Source of the DNA: Halpernia humi
Lineage (GTDB): Bacteria; Bacteroidota; Bacteroidia; Flavobacteriales; Weeksellaceae
Assembly: GCF_900108025.1 (NCBI RefSeq)
Contig: NZ_FNUS01000005.1
Coordinates: 1-64,000, forward strand
DNA: 64,000 nucleotides
Direction of reading: 5' to 3'
The notes under the pieces were generated by a model that worked only from the letters and a program-made list of their open reading frames with translations, was not told where the DNA came from and did no database searches. The translations under genes and the position numbers were made by a program. Positions 35,441 to 44,104 of this stretch are shown one piece after another; position 1 is the first letter of the stretch; each line of letters opens with the position of its first letter.

Positions 35441-36208
35441 TTAAATAACAGCAAAAATTTTCTCTGCATTTTCTGTCGTAATTTGGTCAATTTCAGAAAA
35501 ATCTTTTCCATAAATATCAACTAATTTTCCGGCAACTAAATCTAGATAAGAACTTTCATTTCTTTTCCCACGAAACGGAACTGGCGCAAGATAAGGCGAA
35601 TCTGTTTCTAAAACGATTTTTTCTAAAGGAATTTCTTTTAAAAACTGGTCTATTTTGCCATTTTTGAAAGTCACTACTCCACCGATTCCCAAAGAAAAAC
35701 CTAAATCTATGGCGTGGTTTGCCTGTTTTAAATCACCTGAAAAACAATGAAAAATACCCCGCAATTTTGGATGTTTTTTACGTTCTAAAACTTCAAAAGT
35801 CTCATCAAAACTACTTCTGGTGTGAATGACAATTGGAACATCATACATAATTGCCATATCAATTTGCTGCTCAAATGCTTTTATTTGAATATCTAAAGTA
35901 GTTTTATCCCAATACAAATCAATCCCGATTTCGCCAATTGCTGGGAAATTTCTTTCTTTTAAATAACTGCCTACAATTTGTAATTCATTTTCCCAAGATT
36001 CCGGCTTCACATAACAAGGATGCAAACCAATCATTGCAAAAATATTTCTCGGATATTCTGCTTCTAAATCAAACATTTTTTGATGCGTTTCAGAATTAAT
36101 GGCAGGTAGATAAAATTTTGAAACACCTTTATTTAAAGCCCTTTCAATCATTTCTTTTCTATCTTCATCAAATTCTTCGGAATATAAATGCGTGTGTGTG
36201 TCTATCAT
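35441..36208 (-). CDS. TatD family metal-dependent hydrolase
   Basis: Cytosolic amidohydrolase-fold DNase of 255 residues. Metal ligands: MIDTHTHLY (HxH at residues 4 and 6), GEIGID (Glu near 93), VIHTR, FHCFSG and the final ETDSPYLAP. The length fits the TatD/YcfH family. The substrate (DNA ends or D-Tyr-tRNA-like compounds) is not decided by sequence. It lies 70 bases after the GSCFA gene on the same strand; that gap has a GTTGTCAG/CTGACAAC dyad. Confidence 0.93.
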   Translation of the reverse strand: MIDTHTHLYSEEFDEDRKEMIERALNKGVSKFYLPAINSETHQKMFDLEAEYPRNIFAMIGLHPCYVKPESWENELQIVGSYLKERNFPAIGEIGIDLYWDKTTLDIQIKAFEQQIDMAIMYDVPIVIHTRSSFDETFEVLERKKHPKLRGIFHCFSGDLKQANHAIDLGFSLGIGGVVTFKNGKIDQFLKEIPLEKIVLETDSPYLAPVPFRGKRNESSYLDLVAGKLVDIYGKDFSEIDQITTENAEKIFAVI

Positions 36209-36278
36209 TTTGGTTGTTGGTTTTCCGTTGTCAGTTGATGGGATTAAAATCTGACAACCATCAACTAAAAACTTTTAA

Positions 36279-37232
36279 CTAATTAAAAATTTTATGCTTC
36301 ACTTTTCCTTGTTGAGAAGCAATTTTTTCTTTTAATTTCTGTTGAAATTCTAAATATTTGGGGTTTTTTAAATCATCCGTTTTGTGTTCTAAGGCTTTTT
36401 TAATTTTTAAATTTTCTGTGATGAAAGTCTTGGTTTCTTCAGAAAAATAAGCATTCCCAAATTTTTCCCAAATGTATTGAATGGCTTGCGAATTGGGATG
36501 AATTAAATCTTCTTTATAAAATCTGTAATCGCGCAAATCATCCATCATTATCTCGTAAATCGGCAAATAGGTGCAATTTTCTTCGGTAGAAATTACTTCA
36601 TGCAAAGCGTTTATTAATTTAGATTTGCTTATTTGGTTTTCTACAATGCCGTCTTTTGTATGGCGAACTGGTGAGACTGTAAACAAAATCTGCACATTTT
36701 CTGGACAAATATCTTTAATTAAAGAAATACTTTCTGAAATAGAATCGCACAACTCTAAATGGCTTAAATATCGTTTTTCAAAATATTTCCCTGGAATTTT
36801 GTGACAATTAGCGACTAATTTTTTCTTTGGTAAAAATTCATAAATAAAGGACGTTCCGTAAGTAATTAAGACAAAATTGGTTTCCTTTAAAAACTCATTG
36901 CTTTGCTGAATTTTATGGTTAATAAAATCTAAAGTTTGGTGAGAAAAACGTGTATTGAAAGACGAATGGTGGTCTAAAGAAATAAAATATTCATTAAATT
37001 TAATCAAGTTATTCTCTGTAAAATACTCCGAATTATGGCAACTTTTTAAGGCTTTATTAATTGAAAATGGATTAAACAAAGTCCCAAACGGATTATTAAA
37101 ATTTTGAATTTGTCCATCGTTTAAAAGTCCTGCAATCTCAGTGGCAAAGCAAGAACCAATGCTAAAAATTTTAGAATTCAAATCTATTTTAGTCTCGGAA
37201 AAAGGGATTTCAACTTCGGTTCGAAATTTCAT
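36279..37232 (-). CDS. GSCFA domain protein (SGNH-like hydrolase)
   Basis: 317 residues. The family signature IFSIGSCFATEIAG lies at residues 23-37 and gives the GSCFA name, with the Ser of SGNH-type hydrolases. FVLITYGTSFIYEF and the closing DLIHPNSQAIQYIWEKF (Asp/His pair near 240-245) complete an SGNH-like triad. It is probably a cytosolic acyl or acetyl esterase; the substrate is unknown. It lies between polyprenyl synthase and TatD on the minus strand. Confidence 0.88.
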   Translation of the reverse strand: MKFRTEVEIPFSETKIDLNSKIFSIGSCFATEIAGLLNDGQIQNFNNPFGTLFNPFSINKALKSCHNSEYFTENNLIKFNEYFISLDHHSSFNTRFSHQTLDFINHKIQQSNEFLKETNFVLITYGTSFIYEFLPKKKLVANCHKIPGKYFEKRYLSHLELCDSISESISLIKDICPENVQILFTVSPVRHTKDGIVENQISKSKLINALHEVISTEENCTYLPIYEIMMDDLRDYRFYKEDLIHPNSQAIQYIWEKFGNAYFSEETKTFITENLKIKKALEHKTDDLKNPKYLEFQQKLKEKIASQQGKVKHKIFN

Positions 37233-37249
37233 TCTTATATATTTATACT

Positions 37250-37300
37250 ACCCCGACAAAATTGCAAGCAATTTTGCCACCCCTTCAAGGAAGGGGAATT
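37250..37300. repeat. Double-hairpin intergenic element
   Basis: Two adjacent hairpins: CAAAATTG-CAAG-CAATTTTG (about 37257-37276) and CCCCTTC-AAG-GAAGGGG (about 37280-37296). They fill the gap between the GSCFA start and the polyprenyl synthase stop and could end the latter transcript. They look like the small G/C-clamped repeats common between flavobacterial genes. Confidence 0.55.
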
Positions 37301-37301
37301 T

Positions 37302-38273
37302 TTAATTTTCTCTTTTTAATAAATAATTGGCGAGTTCTATAAACGGTTTTTTTCGTTCTGCAGGAACATCTATTTTTGCTAAAAATTCTTGAGCAATGTA
37401 ATTGTGCTTCTGAATTAAGTGTAACACTTTTTCTTCCACTTTTGTACGGCGGAAAATCTTTTCTACACCGTATATTTTGTCGATATTATCGGTTTTTTTA
37501 GCATACCAATATTGCAATTCATCGCGCTCTTCAGGCGTTGCATTTTGCAAAGCATAATGGTAAAGCACTGTTTTTTTATTTTCGTAAATATCACCGGCGT
37601 GTTTTTTTCCAAACTGCTCCATATCGCCGTAAACATCGAGATAGTCATCCATAATTTGGAAAGCGATTCCGACATGTTTTCCGAAATTAAATAAATTTTT
37701 GGCGTCTTTAAAATTCGCACCTGCAATCACCGCACCGATTTCAAAAGAAGACGCACTTAATACCCCTGTTTTGTAGGTAATCATACGAATATAATCATCA
37801 AATGTAACATCAGCCTGAGTTTCAAAATTGATATCATATTGTTGTCCTTCGCACAATAATAAGCCTGTGTGTGTGAAAATTCTAACGCAGGCTTTGTACA
37901 ATTCTGGCTCTAAATCTTCAAAGAATTTATAGGCTTTTAGTAATAATCCATCGCCGGACAGAATACCAACATTTACGCCGTGCAAGGTGTGGATAGTAGG
38001 TTTATTGCGGCGAAGTGGTGCTTCATCCATAATATCATCATGAATTAAGGTGAAATTATGAAAAAACTCTATAGCCAAAGCAGGTTTTATCGCTTTCTCT
38101 TGGTCGCCACCAAAGAGATCATTTCCCATTAGAACCATTATCGGGCGCAATCTTTTGCCACCATGACTGATGATGTAGTTCATCGGAGAATATAATTCTT
38201 CTGGCTTGTCTTTAAAGGTATATTTCTGTATTGCTTTCGCTATTATTTGCTGATACTCATCCAAAAATTCCAT
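37302..38273 (-). CDS. Polyprenyl diphosphate synthase (trans-isoprenyl, class I)
   Basis: Condenses IPP with allylic diphosphates; 323 residues from the ATG at 38273. The two aspartate-rich motifs are HDDIMDEAPLRRNKPT (near 83-98) and IMDDYLDVYGD (near 203-213), with GGKRLRP at 43-49. Chain length cannot be read with certainty; it may make the quinone side chain or the short farnesyl/geranylgeranyl product. An in-frame TTG at 38294 lies in the promoter box 38292-38299, so it is not the start. Inference: such a lipid could feed the UbiA-type gene at 6.8 kb only after further steps. Confidence 0.9.
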   Translation of the reverse strand: MEFLDEYQQIIAKAIQKYTFKDKPEELYSPMNYIISHGGKRLRPIMVLMGNDLFGGDQEKAIKPALAIEFFHNFTLIHDDIMDEAPLRRNKPTIHTLHGVNVGILSGDGLLLKAYKFFEDLEPELYKACVRIFTHTGLLLCEGQQYDINFETQADVTFDDYIRMITYKTGVLSASSFEIGAVIAGANFKDAKNLFNFGKHVGIAFQIMDDYLDVYGDMEQFGKKHAGDIYENKKTVLYHYALQNATPEERDELQYWYAKKTDNIDKIYGVEKIFRRTKVEEKVLHLIQKHNYIAQEFLAKIDVPAERKKPFIELANYLLKREN

Positions 38274-38291
38274 AAATGCTTTTGTTTGACG

Positions 38292-38299
38292 CAAAAATA
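38292..38299 (-). promoter_or_regulatory. Promoter -7 box (TATTTTTG) for the polyprenyl synthase gene
   Basis: Matches TAnnTTTGC on the minus strand, 18 bases upstream of the ATG at 38273; it decides the start codon. Confidence 0.55.
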
Positions 38300-38319
38300 C
38301 AATTTTTTAAAATTTTTAA

Positions 38320-38353
38320 ATGAAAAAAACTTTGCCAATATCTGACAAAGTTT
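38320..38353 (-). terminator. Terminator after the phosphate transporter gene
   Basis: Minus-strand stem AAACTTTG paired with CAAAGTTT around an 11-base loop, followed by T residues, 24 bases past the Pit stop. Confidence 0.75.
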
Positions 38354-38376
38354 GTTAATTTTAAAATAAATAGTTT

Positions 38377-39516
38377 TTAGAAAAGACCAACTATTAAATA
38401 AGTAATCCCTGCAACAATGGCGCTAATCGGTATAGTTAAAACCCAAGCCCAAAGTAAACTTACAGTGATTCCCCATCTTACTGCGGACACTCTTTTAGTA
38501 AGACCAACACCAATAATAGAACCTGTAATAGTATGCGTTGTAGAAACTGGAATTCCCAATCTATCGGTAATAAATAAGGTAATAGCACCTGATGTTTCTG
38601 CTACTACACCTTCTAAAGAGGTTAATTTTGTAATTCTGGTACCCATGGTTTTTACAATTTTCCAACCGCCGCTCATCGTTCCTGCACCCATTGCAACGAA
38701 TGATACCAAAGGCACCCAAAAATAATGTTGTGCAAAAAAATTGAACCGGTCTGCAACGGGAACATTGAGGTAAAGTGGATCTGCAATCATTGTAACGTGG
38801 TAGTAAATGAAAGCGGCACCAATAATACCCATCACTTTTTGTGCGTCATTTAAACCGTGGGCCAAACTTAAAGCAGCACTTGAAGCAAGTTGTAATTTTT
38901 TGAAAATACCATCTGCTTTATGTGGATTTGTTCTTTTGAAAATATTGACAATAATAAAGGTGATAAATATCGAAATTATAAGCCCAATAATTGGAGCTAA
39001 AAATATAAACAAAAATATAGGTATTACTTTACTATACTTTACGACATCTTGTGTGAACAACTGCTTCACTGCGAGCACAAAATTTTGCCATGCCGAAAGA
39101 TCTGGTTGTGATAAAGCAATTTGATGGTAATCTAAAACCAAAGCGTGCATCAACGCTGCACCAAGAAAACCACCAATTAAAGTGTGTGATGATGAAGAAG
39201 GAATACCAAACCACCACGTTAATAAATTCCAAGCGATGGCGGCTATTAATCCAGAAAATATAACTTCTAAATTAATGTAATTTTCATTTACAGTCTTTGC
39301 AATTGTATTACCAATATTAAATTCACCAATAATGTAGTAGGCGATAAAAAATGCGGCAAAATTCCAAAAAGCTGCCCAAAGAACGGCTTGAAATGGGGTT
39401 AAAACTTTAGTAGAAACAATAGTTGCAATAGAGTTTGCAGCATCATGAAAGCCATTTATAAAATCAAAGATTATAGCTAGAACTATAATTACAATAAGAA
39501 GTATTGGGAAATCCAT
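38377..39516 (-). CDS. Inorganic phosphate transporter, PiT family
   Basis: Inner-membrane symporter of 379 residues with about ten helices. The two PiT signature repeats are visible: FDFINGFHDAANSIATIVST (about 17-36) and SLAHGLNDAQKVMGIIG (about 217-233), with the GIPVSTTHTITGSIIGVG segment near 320-337 and GIPSSSSHTLIGG near 105. It takes up phosphate (or metal-phosphate) with H+ or Na+. It is directly downstream of the DUF47 gene (28 bases), its usual regulator. Confidence 0.94.
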   Translation of the reverse strand: MDFPILLIVIIVLAIIFDFINGFHDAANSIATIVSTKVLTPFQAVLWAAFWNFAAFFIAYYIIGEFNIGNTIAKTVNENYINLEVIFSGLIAAIAWNLLTWWFGIPSSSSHTLIGGFLGAALMHALVLDYHQIALSQPDLSAWQNFVLAVKQLFTQDVVKYSKVIPIFLFIFLAPIIGLIISIFITFIIVNIFKRTNPHKADGIFKKLQLASSAALSLAHGLNDAQKVMGIIGAAFIYYHVTMIADPLYLNVPVADRFNFFAQHYFWVPLVSFVAMGAGTMSGGWKIVKTMGTRITKLTSLEGVVAETSGAITLFITDRLGIPVSTTHTITGSIIGVGLTKRVSAVRWGITVSLLWAWVLTIPISAIVAGITYLIVGLF

Positions 39517-39544
39517 TCAAAAAAATTTGAGTTAGGGAAGTTTT

Positions 39545-40183
39545 TTAAGCGTATTTTATTAAAATATTGTCAATCGTGTTTGCAACATCTTCTGCTTTAT
39601 CGGTCACGATTTCTAAATAATCTAAAACTGATTTTACTTTAATAATATTGATTGGATCATTAGTTTCAAATAATTTCATAATTGCTTGGCTCAAAACATC
39701 GTCGGCAATATTTTCTATACTATTTATTTTAATGCAGCACTCTTTTACCACTTCAGGATTTTTAAAACCATCTAGATTTGAAATGGCTTTTTTCACTTCC
39801 AAACAGGCTTTGTAAATCAACAATGAAAACTCTGAATATGCTGTTGTTTCTGGGCTTTTATAAAGGTAAATGTATTTTGCAGAAGCGAAGATATAATCGG
39901 CAATATCATCTAAACCACTCGCCAAAAAATTAATATCTTCTCTATCAAATGGCGTAATGAAGTTTTCACCCAATTGCACAAAAATCTCGTGCGTTAAATC
40001 ATCCAATTTGTGCTCATAATCGCTCATTTTTTTAAGCAAAGAATCATCATTTAAGTCGAAATCCATCATGCCTTCATGAAATTCTTTGGACATTTCTACT
40101 AAATGATCCGCAACTTTATTAAATAAAACAAAAAAAACTTTGTCTTTTGGCTGAAAAGCGCGAAAAATATTACCTATTCCCAT
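39545..40183 (-). CDS. DUF47 family PhoU-like protein (PiT accessory)
   Basis: All-helical cytosolic protein of 212 residues with the PhoU-like pattern: YEHKLDDLTHEIFVQLGENFITPFDREDINFLASGLDDIADYI at about 52-94 and a repeat-like second half (KCCIKINSIENIADDVLSQAI). DUF47 proteins coordinate metal and are linked to PiT-type phosphate transport. It is the first gene of the two-gene pit operon. Confidence 0.92.
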   Translation of the reverse strand: MGIGNIFRAFQPKDKVFFVLFNKVADHLVEMSKEFHEGMMDFDLNDDSLLKKMSDYEHKLDDLTHEIFVQLGENFITPFDREDINFLASGLDDIADYIFASAKYIYLYKSPETTAYSEFSLLIYKACLEVKKAISNLDGFKNPEVVKECCIKINSIENIADDVLSQAIMKLFETNDPINIIKVKSVLDYLEIVTDKAEDVANTIDNILIKYA

Positions 40184-40333
40184 ATATTTAAATTTATTGG
40201 TGCAAATATCTTTATTTAATAATTGTTACGACGCATTAATAAATTAATTTTTGTTAACAATAGCATTTATTTTTCCACAATTTAAAAATGAGAAGCATTG
40301 CAAATTCTTCAAAAATAATTAATAATTATGCTT

Positions 40334-40369
40334 CAAAAAAAAATTCCATTAAAAAATAATGGAATTTTT
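40334..40369 (-). terminator. Terminator after the DeaD-like helicase gene
   Basis: Minus-strand stem AATTCCATT paired with AATGGAATT, loop of A/T, followed by T9. It lies about 20 bases past the stop. Confidence 0.8.
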
Positions 40370-40387
40370 AATTAAATCATAAAAATT

Positions 40388-42136
40388 TTAGGATCCTGCT
40401 ACTTCTGCGCGGGCATCTTTACCTTTAAATTTTTGAGTTGCCATCCCTTTTAGAACGGTATCTTTAAAAGATTTCTCTACTTCGAAAAAGGAGAATTTTT
40501 CTAAAATTTCAATATTTCCGATATCGGCTTTTTTGCGAGAACCTTCGGTTGCTTTGTTGATGATATCCAAAACATCCATCTTTTTCAACTGGTCTCTTTT
40601 GCCGAGATTAAAGAAAAACCGCACCATATCTTCATTATTTCTTCTTGGGCCACGCTCTCTTCTTTCACCGGCTCTGTCGTTAGAAAACCTGTCTTTACTT
40701 CTTCTATCATCACCTCTCCCACGATCTCTATCTCTGCCTCTGCCTCCATCACGGTCTCTTCCTCGGTCGCGGTCTCTTCTGTCGCCACGGTCATTTCCGC
40801 GATCATCTTTGCTGAATTTCTGATCCGCCATATCATTTTTATCTTTATAAAAAAGAGCCAAATCTTTTAATTGCAATTGTAGCATTTGATGCATCAATTC
40901 TTCCTTAGTGAAGTTGGATAAATCTGGAATTAAGCTGTCTTCAAAAGTAAAAACATCTACATGCTCTGTAAATAATTTTTCAAAAACACCAGCAACTTGT
41001 GCTTTTATAATATCTTCGCCTGTTGGGATTTTTTTCTCAACAATATCAATTTTAGTAGAAGATTTTATTTGCTTTAATTTTCTACTTTCTTCTGGCTTTA
41101 TTAAAGACATAGAAATACCGTCTTTCCCTGCACGACCCGTTCTCCCACTTCTGTGAACGAAAACTTCAGGATCATCTGGCAAAGAAAAATGAATCACGTG
41201 CGTTAAAGAATCCACATCTAAACCTCTTGCTGCAACATCCGTCGCCACCAAAATATCAATGTTTTTTAACCGGAATTTTTTCATCACTGTATCTCTTTGC
41301 GCTTGAGACAAATCTCCATGAAGCGCATCTGCTGCATAACCATTTTGCATTAAAAAATCTGCAATTTCTTGCGTTTCCATTCTCGTTCTACAAAAAATAA
41401 TAGAATATTGATTGGGATTAAAATCAATTAATCTTTTTAATGCTTCCTTTTTGTGACGATAACCCACCACATAAAATTCGTGCTTGATGTTTTTCTTCAC
41501 CTCATTAATATGGCCAACCGTAATTTTATGCGGATTGTTCAAATAATTTTTAGAAATTCGTTCCACTTCTCTGTTCATTGTGGCAGAGAAAAGAAACGTT
41601 TGTTTCGTTTCTGGCGTTGTGCTCAAAATAGTGGCTAAATCTTCTTTGAAACCCATAGAAAGCATTTCATCGGCTTCATCTAAAACCATCCATTGAATTT
41701 CGGAAAAATCCAAAGCCTTTCTATTGATTAAATCAATCACACGCCCTGGAGTTCCCACAATAATTTGCGGTTTTTCTCTCATAGAGCGAATTTGATCGGA
41801 AATACTGCTTCCACCATAAACTGCAACAGTTTTGATGTTTTGTTTGTATTTTGAGTAATTTTTAATGTCTTTTGTAATCTGAAGACATAATTCCCGAGTC
41901 GGACAAAGAACCAAAAATTGGATTTTGCGACTTGCATCGTCAATCAAATCCAAAATCGGCAAAGAAAATGCTGCAGTCTTTCCCGTCCCGGTTTGCGCAA
42001 GTGCAATCAGATCTCTATCGTCTGAAAGTATAAAAGGAATTGACTGTTTTTGGACTTCTGTTGGGGTTTCAAAACCCATTTCACCAATTGCCTTCAAGAT
42101 TTCAGGGCTTAAATTGGATTCTGTAAATAAATTCAT
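40388..42136 (-). CDS. DEAD-box RNA helicase, DeaD/CsdA-like
   Basis: 582 residues. Motifs: TPTEVQKQSIP (Q), AQTGTGKTAAF, PTRELC, TPGRVIDL, DEADEMLSMGF, SAT, FCRTRMETQE, ATDVAARGLDVD and HRSGRTGRAG. After the core (1-375) comes a linker, then a low-complexity Arg/Asp/Gly tract of about 70 residues (about 440-510), and a C-terminal DbpA-type RNA-binding fold (VRFFFNLGKRDQLKKMDVLDIINK, about 520-580). DeaD proteins unwind RNA in ribosome assembly and at low temperature. It is a single gene. Confidence 0.94.
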   Translation of the reverse strand: MNLFTESNLSPEILKAIGEMGFETPTEVQKQSIPFILSDDRDLIALAQTGTGKTAAFSLPILDLIDDASRKIQFLVLCPTRELCLQITKDIKNYSKYKQNIKTVAVYGGSSISDQIRSMREKPQIIVGTPGRVIDLINRKALDFSEIQWMVLDEADEMLSMGFKEDLATILSTTPETKQTFLFSATMNREVERISKNYLNNPHKITVGHINEVKKNIKHEFYVVGYRHKKEALKRLIDFNPNQYSIIFCRTRMETQEIADFLMQNGYAADALHGDLSQAQRDTVMKKFRLKNIDILVATDVAARGLDVDSLTHVIHFSLPDDPEVFVHRSGRTGRAGKDGISMSLIKPEESRKLKQIKSSTKIDIVEKKIPTGEDIIKAQVAGVFEKLFTEHVDVFTFEDSLIPDLSNFTKEELMHQMLQLQLKDLALFYKDKNDMADQKFSKDDRGNDRGDRRDRDRGRDRDGGRGRDRDRGRGDDRRSKDRFSNDRAGERRERGPRRNNEDMVRFFFNLGKRDQLKKMDVLDIINKATEGSRKKADIGNIEILEKFSFFEVEKSFKDTVLKGMATQKFKGKDARAEVAGS

Positions 42137-42253
42137 TAAGTATATTAAATATTTTGCAAAGGTACGATTTTATTAATGATAATTTTAGGGGCGATTTATT
42201 AAAGTTCCGTTAATGATTCCAACTTTAAAAATTTTTTAAGAAACAAAAATTCT

Positions 42254-42261
42254 TAAATTTG
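42254..42261 (+). promoter_or_regulatory. Promoter -7 box (TAAATTTG) for the DUF2461 gene
   Basis: Matches TAnnTTTG, 18 bases before the ATG at 42280. Confidence 0.5.
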
Positions 42262-42279
42262 ATAATCAAAACTTAAAAT

Positions 42280-42948
42280 ATGCAAAATTCAATTTCCCAA
42301 AAAACCTTCGATTTCTTACAAAACTTATCCCAAAACAACAACCGAGAATGGTTTAATGAAAATAAAAATCTTTATTTAGAAGCGCAAGAAAATGTGCTTC
42401 TGTTTTTAGAAAAATTAATTGAAGATATTTCAGAGTTTGATGATGATATTTTGAAAATTGATGCCAAAAAATCTTTGTTTAGAATTTACCGCGATGTTCG
42501 TTTTTCTTTAGATAAATCACCTTACAAAACGCATTTTGGAGCCGCTCTGGGTTTTGGCAAGGGCGGCAAGTTTTCTGGTTATTACCTTCACATTGCGCCC
42601 GGAAATTCATTTTTAGCAGGTGGAATTTATCAACCAGAAAAGGAAATTTTAAAGAAAATTAGAACCAACATAAGCAATAATCCTGATGATTTTTTAAAAA
42701 TTATTGAAGATAAAAATTTCAAAAAACAGTTTTCAGAGTTGTCGCAAGAAGATAAATTAAAACGCATTCCACAAGGTTTTGAGAAAGAAGATCCGATGGA
42801 AGATTTTTTAAAACTGAAAAATTTCATCGTGAAATATTCTTTAAAAGATGAAAATCTAATGGGAACTTCAAGTATTAAAAATTTAGCAAAAATTTGCCAA
42901 AAAATGAAACCATTGAATGATTTTATTGAGAATTCTATTTTAAAGTAA
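42280..42948 (+). CDS. DUF2461 domain protein
   Basis: 222 residues. The family landmarks are FDFLQNLSQNNNREWFNENKNLY near the start, DAKKSLFRIYRDVRFSLDKSPYKTHFGA (about 67-94) and GGIYQPEKEILKKIR (about 114-128). It is a cytosolic protein of unknown function, widespread in bacteria and fungi. It is read alone from its own promoter. Confidence 0.9.
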   Translation: MQNSISQKTFDFLQNLSQNNNREWFNENKNLYLEAQENVLLFLEKLIEDISEFDDDILKIDAKKSLFRIYRDVRFSLDKSPYKTHFGAALGFGKGGKFSGYYLHIAPGNSFLAGGIYQPEKEILKKIRTNISNNPDDFLKIIEDKNFKKQFSELSQEDKLKRIPQGFEKEDPMEDFLKLKNFIVKYSLKDENLMGTSSIKNLAKICQKMKPLNDFIENSILK

Positions 42949-42999
42949 GATAATATTTAAAAAAATCAATATTTTTGGAATTGAAAAACAAATATTATT

Positions 43000-43085
43000 A
43001 AAATTTCTATTAACAAGTCTGCAAACGAACATAAATGAAGATTAAGGCGATAGCATTTGACCTTAAAAAAATTAAAAATCTACAT
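43000..43085 (+). promoter_or_regulatory. Conserved 5' leader, copy d (upstream of lipoprotein gene)
   Basis: Shares with the other three copies GCAAAC, ATGAAGATTAAGGCGAT, GACC at 43059-43062, then an A-rich 23-nt stretch ending ATCTACAT before ATG 43086. It is closest to copy b at 45731-45818, which has the same AAAAATCTACAT end. It is the only plus-strand copy, again in the orientation of its gene. Confidence 0.6.
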
Positions 43086-43532
43086 ATGAAAAATCTATTT
43101 ATCTTTTTTTTACTTTTAATAGTAACGGCTTGTTCTCGGTCGGAAAATATTGTAGAAGACACTCCCGATAAACCAACGCCTACTGAAACGCCGGGAACTA
43201 TTGATAACATTAGTGGAGAATGGCGTTTGGTAAAAGTAGAAACTTTCAATGGACATATTGATTTTTCCAATGAAAATATCATTTATAACTTCCAACAAAA
43301 TGATGTTTTAAAAGTAAACGGAGCAATAAATCCAAGCCTGCAAAATGGAGAATACAATTATGAATATAAAATTGACTATTTAAACGCATCTCCGACATCA
43401 ACGGATCCAAAAATTCCAATTGTAAAAATTAGTAACCTAATATATGCTGTTGTTTACTATCCTACTTCTGGTACTTTAGTTTTAGATCGATCTTACGTCG
43501 ATTCTGGAACATATTTTTTAAAAAGAAAGTAG
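43086..43532 (+). CDS. Lipocalin-like lipoprotein of unknown function
   Basis: 148 residues with a lipoprotein signal (LLIVTAC, Cys17), a Pro/Thr-rich linker (about 25-42), and a domain opening ISGEWRLVKVETFNG, a lipocalin-like start, followed by beta strands to the end YFLKRK. The reading frame is open back to 43035, but the ATG at 43086 gives the signal peptide and matches the position of the start in the three other leader copies. No partner gene is evident; the next gene is on the other strand. Confidence 0.75.
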   Translation: MKNLFIFFLLLIVTACSRSENIVEDTPDKPTPTETPGTIDNISGEWRLVKVETFNGHIDFSNENIIYNFQQNDVLKVNGAINPSLQNGEYNYEYKIDYLNASPTSTDPKIPIVKISNLIYAVVYYPTSGTLVLDRSYVDSGTYFLKRK

Positions 43533-43577
43533 AAATTAAATTTTTGAGTATTTACAACGAAAAATTAAAATTAATCC

Positions 43578-44096
43578 TTATAAATTCGTCAATTTATCAA
43601 TCGTCTTCTGAATTTCTGGATCTTCCGGCGTTGTAGCATAATATTTTGCAATATAACCATTTTGTGAAATCACCATCAAACGGGGAATCCAGTTGAGTTC
43701 TACATAATCATTAAACTTATTCTTCCAACCTGCAGAAAAGAAATAATTTTCTTTTTTTTCTAAATCGTGTTTTTTTAATCCTTTTTTCCAAGCATCAAAA
43801 TTTCTATCCAAAGAAAAATAAACAAAATCTACGTTTGCATTATTCGCAACCAATTCTTTGGTTTTGGGTAAAGCCTTCAAACAATCTTGGCACCAACTTG
43901 CCCAAAAATCAATCACCAAAACTTTGCCTTTGTGCTTTGCAATAATGTCTGAAATTGGTAATTCATTCCCATTTATATCCATTATTCTTTGGGAAACGGC
44001 ATCTGGTGTGAATTCAATTTTATTGATATCTGGTGCTTTTTGCGAAAAAGCAAATGAAAATATAAGTATGCTAAAAACACAAATTAATTTCTTCAT
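43578..44096 (-). CDS. TlpA-like thiol-disulfide oxidoreductase, exported
   Basis: 172 residues with a signal peptide (1-18, FAFSQ). The thioredoxin-like fold has LVIDFWASWCQDCLKALP with a CxxC motif (Cys-Gln-Asp-Cys near 67-70) and the cis-proline region WIPRLMVISQNG near 138-149. It is a periplasmic reductant or resupply protein for cytochrome or sulfhydryl maturation by family analogy. It lies 8 bases after the GH13 gene on the same strand, so it is probably co-transcribed. Confidence 0.88.
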   Translation of the reverse strand: MKKLICVFSILIFSFAFSQKAPDINKIEFTPDAVSQRIMDINGNELPISDIIAKHKGKVLVIDFWASWCQDCLKALPKTKELVANNANVDFVYFSLDRNFDAWKKGLKKHDLEKKENYFFSAGWKNKFNDYVELNWIPRLMVISQNGYIAKYYATTPEDPEIQKTIDKLTNL

Positions 44097-44104
44097 TATT
44101 TATT

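Noticed and set aside
40533-40836. Open frames on both strands opposite or within the helicase Arg/Asp tract
   Set aside because: Low-complexity codon repeats leave other frames open; the DEAD-box frame is clearly the coding one.
43035-43085. Alternative longer start of the lipoprotein, giving MKIKAIAFDL like a HAD protein start
   Set aside because: The segment is the shared leader sequence; the ATG at 43086 gives a proper lipoprotein signal and matches the start position in the other copies.
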